From NCBI GenBank assembly GCA_050694275.1, contig JBOGXF010000075.1, positions 1 to 16,232 of the forward strand: DNA of 16,232 nt, read 5' to 3'. Both the position numbers and the translations under genes were made by a program. The notes beneath the pieces are model-generated. The model saw only the letters and a program-made list of their open reading frames with translations, was not told the DNA's origin and searched no databases. Shown here piece after piece: positions 1 to 6,815 of this stretch (within the stretch, counting starts at the first letter, position 1; each line of letters starts with the position of its first letter). The DNA is from JBOGXF01 sp050694275 (lineage in GTDB: Bacteria; Actinomycetota; CADDZG01; WHSQ01).

Positions 1-162
1 CGAGCATGCAACGCCCGCCCCAGCCGCGCCCAGGGCCGGCCCCACGTAGCCGGTCTCGGCCGTGCGCTCCTTCTTTTTCTTCTTCTGGTCGGCTTCCGAT
101 GGAACTGCGGCGAGCGCGCTCAACACGGCCGCCATTAACAGGAGTACTCCCAGCCTCCGCAT
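1..162 (-). CDS. N-terminal fragment of an exported protein (runs off the left edge)
   Basis: The reverse strand is open for 54 codons from an ATG at 162 to the window edge with no stop. The first 24 or so residues form a good Sec signal peptide: MRRLGVLLLMAAVLSALAA, then a likely cleavage region near PSEA. A basic cluster DQKKKKKER follows, then a Gly/Ala-rich stretch (TGYVGPALGAAGAG). Upstream of the ATG, AGGGGGAG lies 2 nt away and can serve as ribosome binding site. The gene sits 62 nt downstream of the PBP4 gene on the same strand, so it may be co-transcribed with it. The mature domain lies outside the window, so no family can be assigned. The signal peptide is seen in the sequence; export is inferred. 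Confidence 0.6.
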   Translation of the reverse strand, partial: MRRLGVLLLMAAVLSALAAVPSEADQKKKKKERTAETGYVGPALGAAGAGVACS

Positions 163-224
163 GGCTCCCCCTACGAACTCCGACTGCCCACAGGGATACT
201 TCGTCGTGCGTCCCCCTTGTCCTC

Positions 225-1568
225 TTAGGGTGAGGAATCGCAGACTTCGCCCTTGTCGGGTGGCCCCGTGCGGACTCGCGCCCTGGAAATGATCCGGACG
301 ATGCGGTCCTCGATCGCCTTCGGGGCGTTTCTGTCCAGGATCGAAAATGCGATCCACCTGCCATCTCTCGTGGATCTAACCCAACCGGACAGGGCCGAGG
401 CGCCGTTGAAAAGGGTCCCGGTTTTCGCGTGGACCGCGAGACCGGGCAAACGGTAACGGAGGGTTCCCTCGTTCGGACCCGGCAGGCTATCGCGCAGTGG
501 CACACCCCAAGGCATGGTCTCGGCGACACCAAGGAGCTCGACGATGGCTTCGGGGGACACCCGATTCTTGTACGAAAGTCCCGAGGAGTCGTGGGCGACC
601 GCTTCCACACCCTGCGCGCTCGTCCACGCTGCGATGGCGCGCGCCCCCTTCGCGATGGTTCCCGGAGGATCGAAGAGCTCGGCGCCGAGAAGTTTGCCGA
701 GCATCTCGGCGAAGAAATTGTTGGACGTGCGATTCATGTAGGCAACGATCTCTGCAAGCGGTCGCGAGCGCACCCGAGCGATCCGAGACAGTGTGGTCGG
801 AGGCTTGCCCGAGCCGGACGCACCGTTCACCGACACGCCGACCCTCTCTAATTCCCTCATCAGTGCCGCGGCCACGGCTCGCTCGGGTTTCCGGTGCACG
901 TGGTTGCCCCTGAGCACGAGCGATGAGAGAGTCTGCACGTACTGATGCGGGACATAGGGCTGCCAGCCGGGAGCATCGAGGTCGCGCGCAAAGTAGTCGG
1001 CCGCCGCCATCAATCGCCCGTCGACCTCTTTGATCCCCGCCCGTTTGATCATCTCCGCGAGGCGGGCAAGCGTCGTGGCCTCTACGTTGCCCCAGTACCC
1101 CGGCTCGCGGGCGGTCAGGGTGGGATCACCCCGACCCAGAATCCAGAGATCGCCCTCCACCGTGCCGTTCTCGACCGAGGTCGCGGCCGCGCTGGTCGGG
1201 ATGCGGTAGTGCGGGCCGAAGCGATCGAAGAGGGCGAAGGAAAGAAGAAGCTTCTGGTTGGAAGCGGGGATGCGCGCCCTGTGGGCGTCGTGGGAATAGA
1301 CGAGGTCGCCACTGAGGCCGACCGCAACCCCCACCGTGTGATTGCGGACCAGAGCCGCGATCCTCTTTTCCCAACCGGTATCTGCAAGCGAAGGATCGAA
1401 GTCATTCGCCTTCGGCCGGCACGAGGTGGCGGGCGACGGGGATGCCGCGGGCTCCGCGAGAGCCGCCGATCGCCCAGGCGGGATGGTCGTCTGAGCGGGG
1501 GGGTCGGGGACGCAAGCACCCGCGACGAGAAGCAGAGTAGCAAGGAGGAGACGGCGCCGATCTCTCAT
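225..1568 (-). CDS. dacB: D-alanyl-D-alanine carboxypeptidase/endopeptidase, PBP4 family (peptidase S13)
   Basis: This 447-aa protein should trim or cross-cut peptidoglycan peptide stems outside the membrane. All three penicillin-binding-fold motifs are present: SxxK at residues 103-106 (SNQK), SxN at 282-284 (SNN) and KTG at 382-384. Other family landmarks are GDLWILGRGDPTL (139-151) and DSSGLSYKNRVSP (327-339). The N-terminus is basic then hydrophobic and ends AGAC, so Cys19 may be lipidated; the lipobox is imperfect because Ala occupies -3, and an ordinary signal peptide is the alternative. A Pro/Ala/Ser-rich linker (about 20-60) follows. At roughly 180 residues, the SxxK-SxN interval is shorter than in E. 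coli PBP4, so the inserted subdomains are reduced. No Shine-Dalgarno is visible before the ATG. It is a clear paralogue of the gene at 14928-16133. The family call is secure; the physiological substrate is inferred. Confidence 0.93.
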   Translation of the reverse strand: MRDRRRLLLATLLLVAGACVPDPPAQTTIPPGRSAALAEPAASPSPATSCRPKANDFDPSLADTGWEKRIAALVRNHTVGVAVGLSGDLVYSHDAHRARIPASNQKLLLSFALFDRFGPHYRIPTSAAATSVENGTVEGDLWILGRGDPTLTAREPGYWGNVEATTLARLAEMIKRAGIKEVDGRLMAAADYFARDLDAPGWQPYVPHQYVQTLSSLVLRGNHVHRKPERAVAAALMRELERVGVSVNGASGSGKPPTTLSRIARVRSRPLAEIVAYMNRTSNNFFAEMLGKLLGAELFDPPGTIAKGARAIAAWTSAQGVEAVAHDSSGLSYKNRVSPEAIVELLGVAETMPWGVPLRDSLPGPNEGTLRYRLPGLAVHAKTGTLFNGASALSGWVRSTRDGRWIAFSILDRNAPKAIEDRIVRIISRARVRTGPPDKGEVCDSSP

Positions 1569-1645
1569 GGGAGGCAGACTGCCATCATCTGCGCCTCAAG
1601 GCCAGGCCCGCCACGGTATTCAGATCTTGAAGAAGGCGTGGCCGC

Positions 1646-2008
1646 TCAGGCGCAGAGGGCCAATAGCCGGGGGACCAGCTCCGCGATCATCGCGGTGCCC
1701 TTGCGGAGGTAGTCGTCGGCTCCGAGCGCAGTTGCTTCGCGTTCGACCACGCCGTTGAAGCCTGAGAAGGCCAGGACCTTGCAATGGATCCCACGAGCCC
1801 GCATCTCCGCCAGGACCTCGAGGCCGTCCATGTCCGGCATCGCCATATCAAGAACCACCACGTCGGGTCGCTCGCGCTCCAGCAACTCGATCGCTTGCGA
1901 TCCGTCGGAGGCATCTCCGACAACCTCGAAGCGTCCATCGGTCTCTAGCGCGACGCGAATCACAAGGCGCAAGTCATCGGCATCGTCGGCCAGCAGTACC
2001 CGGATCAT
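1646..2008 (-). CDS. Stand-alone response regulator (receiver domain only)
   Basis: The 120-aa protein is a complete CheY-like receiver with nothing after it. It has the acidic pair D8-D9 after the first strand (VLLADD), the phospho-acceptor D54 in VVVLDMAMPDMDG, a Thr/Ser switch position at S82 (AFSG) and the conserved Lys at K103 in DDYLRKG. There is no DNA-binding or enzymatic output domain, so it should act by protein-protein contact or as a phosphate sink. Its ATG overlaps the stop of the upstream membrane gene by 4 nt (ATGA at 2005-2008), which indicates translational coupling and a shared job. Seventy-seven nt separate it from the downstream PBP4 gene; no convincing terminator lies between, so read-through into PBP4 is possible. 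The receiver assignment is secure; its target is unknown. Confidence 0.92.
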   Translation of the reverse strand: MIRVLLADDADDLRLVIRVALETDGRFEVVGDASDGSQAIELLERERPDVVVLDMAMPDMDGLEVLAEMRARGIHCKVLAFSGFNGVVEREATALGADDYLRKGTAMIAELVPRLLALCA

Positions 2009-2826
2009 CTGGTTGTCTCGGGCGCGCTCCGGCGATCGGTGCGCACGAGATCACCCGGTTGGATATCGGGCATACTCGTCGCGACCAATTCGCTCACGAT
2101 CTTCTGTGTCTCCGTCAGCGATCGTTTGAGCGCCGCGCGACCCTTCTCCACCATCCCCAACTCAAATGCGTATTCGGCGACCGCCAAGTTTTGGAGGACG
2201 TTGTCGTTGAGGTCGAGTGCGTCCCGTTGACGTGTCTCGGCCTCCGCGAGCCGCCGGGCAGCATCCTGGTACGAGGCCTGCAATCTTTCGTTTTGCTTCC
2301 ACACCGTGAGACCGGCGATGCTTGCACCCAGGATGAAAACGCCGTGAATCAGCGCCCACTTGACCGGATTGGCGAGCGCAGCGGGGTGGTTGAAGACCGC
2401 ATGCGGATCGGCCAGACCCAAGAGCGCGTGGTGAGCGACGACGTAACCGATCGCGAGCAGGAACGGTAGCCAGTCCTGATACAAGATGATTATCGTCACC
2501 ATCACGAAGAAGTGGAAATGGGCCTCAATGCTCCCGTCGGAGAAATGGACCAGGATCCCGGAGGCGCTCATCAGGCCTATGGTGGCCACCACCGATGCGA
2601 CCGACTGGTTCCCGCGCGACCACCAGGCCGCCAGCGCCGCGCCCGCGACGATGCCGGCCTCGGCGAGGGCGTGCAGCACGCCGTAGCCCTGGATGATCCC
2701 GAAGAGGGCCAATCCCAGGGCGTTCAACCACAGGAGCGCCACGAATCCCTTGTGGCGTCGATCCCAGACCCCGGTCGGGAGCCCACCGCCTTCCGGGAGG
2801 AGAGCCCGGATCCGCTCGATAGTCAT
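2005..2826 (-). CDS. Polytopic membrane sensor with degenerate histidine-kinase dimerisation helix (no ATPase domain)
   Basis: The 273-aa protein has about six hydrophobic segments (roughly 28-45, 52-68, 77-93, 105-116, 119-136, 157-175), then a cytoplasmic helical tail. The membrane part contains HFSDGSIEAHFHFFVM (94-109), LYQDW (115-119) and a later HH pair (132-133), a His-rich pattern I recall from N-terminal membrane domains of some chemotaxis receptors, cyclases and kinases. The tail (about 178-250) begins as a coiled coil and then reads RQRDALDLNDNVLQNL (199-214). This matches the HisKA_3-type dimerisation helix (LHDxxxQxL), but Asn207 replaces the phospho-accepting His. The chain ends about 60 residues later with no HATPase domain. 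It therefore cannot autophosphorylate as a classical kinase. It overlaps the receiver gene by 4 nt, so it probably binds or scaffolds that receiver. The start is the ATG at 2826, with GGAG very close upstream. Confidence 0.8.
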   Translation of the reverse strand: MTIERIRALLPEGGGLPTGVWDRRHKGFVALLWLNALGLALFGIIQGYGVLHALAEAGIVAGAALAAWWSRGNQSVASVVATIGLMSASGILVHFSDGSIEAHFHFFVMVTIIILYQDWLPFLLAIGYVVAHHALLGLADPHAVFNHPAALANPVKWALIHGVFILGASIAGLTVWKQNERLQASYQDAARRLAEAETRQRDALDLNDNVLQNLAVAEYAFELGMVEKGRAALKRSLTETQKIVSELVATSMPDIQPGDLVRTDRRSAPETTR

Positions 2827-2882
2827 GGCTCCATTTCACGTCAAATGTGACAACTCCGACTATCGGGCAAACTACGTACGGC

Positions 2883-2924
2883 GCCCCACGCCGGCAGGCT
2901 TTGTTTCCGTGGAGGCCGTGGGGC
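2883..2924 (-). terminator. Possible hairpin terminator after the DinB-fold gene
   Basis: GCCCCACG (2883-2890) and CGTGGGGC (2917-2924) are perfect 8-bp inverted arms around a 26-nt loop, beginning directly after the TAA stop of the gene at 2925. No T-run follows on the minus strand, so this would be a U-less hairpin terminator or just an mRNA 3' stabiliser. The remaining bases up to 2826 presumably carry the promoter of the membrane sensor gene, but I could not identify convincing -35 and -10 boxes. Confidence 0.35.
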
Positions 2925-3659
2925 TTATTCGACCAGGGGGTCGGTCCTTACGCCGTAGAGATAGAACAGCGGGACGTACGGCTCGGGGTCGCCGTCCCAG
3001 TCGTAGGCCCTGATCTGATCGGGGTTGCGCCGCCCGGAGAGGGCGCGGAACAACTCGAACCGATCCGTGCGCAACATCGCAGCCGGCTCGTCTCCGCCGA
3101 CCACCCAGGACTTCTCGCCGGCCCGGATCGCGAGCCCCGGCCCCCCGGCCGCGCGCAGGCGGAGATCCATGAAGGCCACGTACCCGGCGGCTCCGATGCG
3201 CACCGGCGGGCTCTCGCGATCCCGCACGATCCCGAGCGCCCCATAGATGTCGTGCCGATCCGTGATGATGACGCGATCTGCGATCGCGGGCACCCCCTCC
3301 GGCCACGGCGTGTGGCCCCGCATCATGTCGACGATCGTCTTGGACAAGGCCTCCCATTCGTCGGCGATCTGCTTCGCCGACAGGCCGGCGCGCTGGGCGA
3401 CATGTCCCGCGGTCCACTCGTTCAGCCGGGCCAGCGCGGAGTCTTCCTCCACCGCTTCGAAGAATTCCCGTGGGTAATCGCCGGCGGATATCGAGGCTGC
3501 ATCCCCGGCGAGGTGCGCGAGCACGTCTCTGATCCTCCAGCCAGGCGTGGCCGGCACGGGGCGAGTGACGTCCTCGTCGGACAGCCCGAGGCACAGGTTC
3601 GAAACCTGCGTCCGCACCTCTTCGTATACGTCGGCGAGATCGCCCATCGCCCCAGACAC
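2925..3659 (-). CDS. DinB-fold protein, mycothiol-dependent maleylpyruvate isomerase family
   Basis: The 244-aa protein matches the actinobacterial family that pairs a four-helix DinB/MDMPI domain with a C-terminal domain. Likely metal ligands are H49 in the VLAHLAG motif after the TPGWRIRD signature (38-45) and H136 in DRHDIYGALG (135-143), the usual HxxDxxxALG site. The C-terminal half carries the typical FELFRALSGRRNPDQIRAYDW pattern (from residue 201). Family members use mycothiol as thiol cofactor for isomerase or transferase reactions, but most are uncharacterised, so the actual substrate is unknown. I chose the GTG at 3659, preceded by CAGGG; an ATG four codons in (3647) is the alternative. 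The gene starts 42 nt after the adnB stop on the same strand and may be the last gene of that operon. A link to DNA repair is positional only. Confidence 0.82.
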   Translation of the reverse strand: MSGAMGDLADVYEEVRTQVSNLCLGLSDEDVTRPVPATPGWRIRDVLAHLAGDAASISAGDYPREFFEAVEEDSALARLNEWTAGHVAQRAGLSAKQIADEWEALSKTIVDMMRGHTPWPEGVPAIADRVIITDRHDIYGALGIVRDRESPPVRIGAAGYVAFMDLRLRAAGGPGLAIRAGEKSWVVGGDEPAAMLRTDRFELFRALSGRRNPDQIRAYDWDGDPEPYVPLFYLYGVRTDPLVE

Positions 3660-3701
3660 TAACCCTGAACCCCATGAACGGTTCTCTGTGCGAGCGTGAT
3701 C

Positions 3702-6700
3702 TCACTCGGACAAGAGGGCGTATGTGAGCCTGATCTCCTTTCCTTCTGCGACTAGGCCGCCGGCTTTCAGAGCGTCCCCATAGATCTGCAGCTGGTCCGC
3801 CCGGTCTCTCTTGCTCTGGGGCCGCCTCCCCGTCTTGAAGTCGACGATCTCGAGGCCCCCGTCGTCGGTCTCGTAGACCGCGTCGATACGGCCCCGGATG
3901 ATCTTGCCGTCCTTCTTCAGCACGAACGGCAGCTCGATCATCGGCTCGCCGGACGGAAGCGACGCGAGAGTTCGGTCGCCATATTGCTCCTCGAAGCGGG
4001 CCAGCATGTCGTCGATACGGCTGGCTTCCTTGGAAACCTCACCTGGCTCGTCGAGCTCCATCTCCTCCGGGAACGGTGATATCCCGCGGCTCCTCTCCTC
4101 TATCCGTCGATGAACCTCGGTGCCGATGCGGCGGGCCGCGGTCGGGCGGTCTGGTAAGGGGCGCGCCAGATCCCATGCGCCGATCTCACCGTTCTCAAGG
4201 CGCACGAGATTGGTCGCCGAGATGATGTCGGGCACCTTCGGCTCGGCCGGCGCTTCGCGCTCCGTCGCCGCGGCGATGACCTCGAGATCGCGCCGCTGGG
4301 ACGCGATCAGCTCCTCGGCCTCCGCGCGCTCCTCAACGGACAGGTCGGCGAGGAGGGACGCGACCGTGAGATCCCCGGAGACGACGGCGTCGGCGACGCT
4401 CCCCCATCCCCGCTCGAACAAGCCGTCTTCCATCCCTGTGCGAGGAACCGGGGGCCACGTGCGGCGGTCCTCCATGGCGTCAAACAGCGGGTTGTTCTCG
4501 GGCATGTCGTCGGCAGCCACGACCTCGACGAGGTCCCGGCTCGCGAGATCGGCGACCTCGGTCCAGAACGGCGATGGGCCCTTCTCCTGCTTGTCGCGCC
4601 CGTACCACCACGCCGCGCTCACATGCAGGCGCTGCTTGGCCCGCGTGAGCGCGACGTAGAACAGCCTGCGCTCATCCTCGATCACGCGTTCTTTGATCGC
4701 CTTGAGAAATGGCGGGAGCTTGCCCTCGAACTTGGGCAGGTGTTCTCTGTCCTCGCGCACATCGTAGGGCAGCTCCGCGTAGCTCGTGAGCGGGTTCGAC
4801 GCGCGCGTGTTCGGGAAGATCGAGTATGTCGGCTCGCCGGTCTTCTCGTTGGTCTTGGACGCGACCGACGGCACGAACACGCACTCGAACTCGAGTCCCT
4901 TGGCGGAGTGGACCGTCATGAGCTTGACCGAGTCCTGGTCGGCGGGCTGGATCGCTTCGAGCGTCTCGTCGGCCTGCTCGGCCGCATCGAGATAGGCGAT
5001 GAACGCGCGCAGCGTTGCCTCGCCCTCGACCGGCGCGAACGACGCGACCTGGTCGAGGAAGTTGCTGATGTTCTGCTTGGCGGCGGGGGCGGTGCGCGAC
5101 GTCGACGACTCGAGCGCGTCGGCGATGCCGGCCTCGCGGATAATCTCCTGCACGAGCTCGAGCAGCGGCGCGTTCGAGCGCTTGCGGATCGCGGCGAGCC
5201 GCGTCGCGAACGCCTTCAGACGCCTCCTCGCCTGGTCGCCGAGGCCCTCGATCTCGTCGACGTGGCCCAGCGTCTCGGCGAGCGCGAAGCCGACGTCGCC
5301 GGGCTCCATCTCGCGCGCCTCTTCCTCGTCGCCCCCGGCGAGCTGGACACGCAGGTCCCAGTTCTGCGACGCGGCCCAGCGCGCCAGCAGCGACAGGTCG
5401 CGGTAGTGGATGCGCCAGCGGGGGCCCAGCAGGATGCGCGCGAGCCAGCGATTGGCCCCGGGCTTGGTCTCGAGCGCCCTGAGCCAGGCCACGACCTCGG
5501 TGACCTCGGGGGTCTTGAGAAGCCCGCCGAGCCCGATGACCTCGACCGGGATCTCCTTCTCCTCGAGTGCTTGGAGGATCATGTCCATCGCCGCCTTGCG
5601 CCGCACCAGGATCGCGATGTCCTTCCACCGGACGGGGTCGCGGCCGTCGGCGGTCGCATCGCCGTGGAGGTCCTCGCAGCGCGCGGCGATCCAGCTCGCC
5701 TCGGCGCGCTCGTCGGCGAACAGCCCGACCTCGACCCTGCCGTCGCCGTTGGCCTCGACTGCGCGCAGCGGAAGGCCGGGGCGACGGGACACGTCGATCC
5801 TGTCCACCACCGCGTTGGCGACGTCGAGGATCTTCTTTCCGGAGCGGAAGTTCTGTGACAGCGAGATCGGCTCGTAGCGCACGCCGTCGGCGCGCGGGAA
5901 GTCGTCGGGGAAGCCGATCAGGTTGTACATCGTTGCGCCGCGCCACGCGAAGATCGCCTGGCGGGCGTCGCCGACCGCGGTGACCGCGCGGTTGGGGCCG
6001 ATCAGCGCTTGCAGCAGCTTGCGCTGTGCGACGTTGGTGTCCTGATACTCGTCGAGCAGCACGAACGGGTAGCGCTTACGGTAGATCCCGCGGACCTCGT
6101 CGTTGCCCTCCAACACGTCGACCGCCTTGGTGATCTGGTCGCCAAAGTCGATGCGGGCGGTCCTGCTCTTCGCGCCGATGTAGGCGGCGACGGCGCGACA
6201 CAGCTCTTTTCGCTTCCGGGCGGTCTCAACGATCCTCTCCTCGACGCCTCGCATCGAGAGGATGCGATCGGCCGCAGCTTCGATGTCGTTGACCCCGATC
6301 ACGTGATCCGCGATCGACGACGCAAGGTTGAGCGTTTGACCGACGACGTAGGACGAGCGCACCTCGAGCGCGTCGAACGGAGGGAGGTGATCGAGGCAGC
6401 CCAGCACGAGCTGCCACTGTTGCGCGTCGGACAGCAGCCCGGCCTCGGCCTCGACCCCGACCAGCAGGCCGTAGTCGCGCACGATGCCGGCCGCGAACGC
6501 GTTGTAGGTGTAGACGGAGACGTCTTCACCCGACTCGTCGTGGAGCTCGGTAAGTGCGAGGCGCACGCGCTCCTGGAGCTCCCCGGCGGCCTTGTTCGTG
6601 AACGTGAGCCCGAGGATCTGTGACGGCGACAGGTCCTGGGTCTCGAGCGCCCACGCGATGCGGGCCGCCATCACCGCGGTCTTGCCCGAGCCGGCCCCCG

Positions 6701-6815
6701 CGATGAGATACAGGGGCTCGAGGGGGTGGGAGATGGCGCGCCACTGCTCGTCGGTCGGCTCGAAGCCCTTGAGGGCGGCGCGGATGGCGGCGGACTTACG
6801 GGGGTCGGGAATCAT
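3702..6815 (-). CDS. adnB: AdnB-like ATP-dependent helicase-nuclease subunit
   Basis: The 1037-aa protein is a UvrD/PcrA-type superfamily 1A motor fused to a C-terminal RecB-like nuclease. With AdnA it would form the actinobacterial AdnAB complex that unwinds and resects double-strand breaks. Motor motifs are all intact: Walker A AGAGSGKT (39-46, K45), TFTNKAA (71-77), motif II LLDEYQDT (253-260), motif III VGDARQAIFAWRGA (281-294), SQNFRSG (320-326), VHSAKGLEFE (635-644) and LFYVALTRAKQR (718-729). The nuclease has H902, D978 in GRIDAV, D992 and K994 in VDFKTG, and Q1008 in QLQIY. Lacking the Cys cluster seen in its partner, it should not hold an Fe-S centre. The ATG at 6815 overlaps the adnA stop as ATGA (6812-6815), which fixes the start and implies coupling. 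The open frame extends upstream of this ATG only as a shadow of adnA. Length and order match mycobacterial AdnB. Confidence 0.93.
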   Translation of the reverse strand: MIPDPRKSAAIRAALKGFEPTDEQWRAISHPLEPLYLIAGAGSGKTAVMAARIAWALETQDLSPSQILGLTFTNKAAGELQERVRLALTELHDESGEDVSVYTYNAFAAGIVRDYGLLVGVEAEAGLLSDAQQWQLVLGCLDHLPPFDALEVRSSYVVGQTLNLASSIADHVIGVNDIEAAADRILSMRGVEERIVETARKRKELCRAVAAYIGAKSRTARIDFGDQITKAVDVLEGNDEVRGIYRKRYPFVLLDEYQDTNVAQRKLLQALIGPNRAVTAVGDARQAIFAWRGATMYNLIGFPDDFPRADGVRYEPISLSQNFRSGKKILDVANAVVDRIDVSRRPGLPLRAVEANGDGRVEVGLFADERAEASWIAARCEDLHGDATADGRDPVRWKDIAILVRRKAAMDMILQALEEKEIPVEVIGLGGLLKTPEVTEVVAWLRALETKPGANRWLARILLGPRWRIHYRDLSLLARWAASQNWDLRVQLAGGDEEEAREMEPGDVGFALAETLGHVDEIEGLGDQARRRLKAFATRLAAIRKRSNAPLLELVQEIIREAGIADALESSTSRTAPAAKQNISNFLDQVASFAPVEGEATLRAFIAYLDAAEQADETLEAIQPADQDSVKLMTVHSAKGLEFECVFVPSVASKTNEKTGEPTYSIFPNTRASNPLTSYAELPYDVREDREHLPKFEGKLPPFLKAIKERVIEDERRLFYVALTRAKQRLHVSAAWWYGRDKQEKGPSPFWTEVADLASRDLVEVVAADDMPENNPLFDAMEDRRTWPPVPRTGMEDGLFERGWGSVADAVVSGDLTVASLLADLSVEERAEAEELIASQRRDLEVIAAATEREAPAEPKVPDIISATNLVRLENGEIGAWDLARPLPDRPTAARRIGTEVHRRIEERSRGISPFPEEMELDEPGEVSKEASRIDDMLARFEEQYGDRTLASLPSGEPMIELPFVLKKDGKIIRGRIDAVYETDDGGLEIVDFKTGRRPQSKRDRADQLQIYGDALKAGGLVAEGKEIRLTYALLSE

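Noticed and set aside
1569..1645. Hairpin GCCACG...CGTGGC between receiver and PBP4 genes as a terminator
   Set aside because: Only 6 bp with a loop of about 21 nt and no T-run; not convincing.
2827..2860. CRP-like site TTCACGTCAAATGTGAC upstream of the membrane sensor
   Set aside because: The half-sites are in the opposite orientation (TCAC...GTGA) to a CRP site and the arms are only 4 bp.
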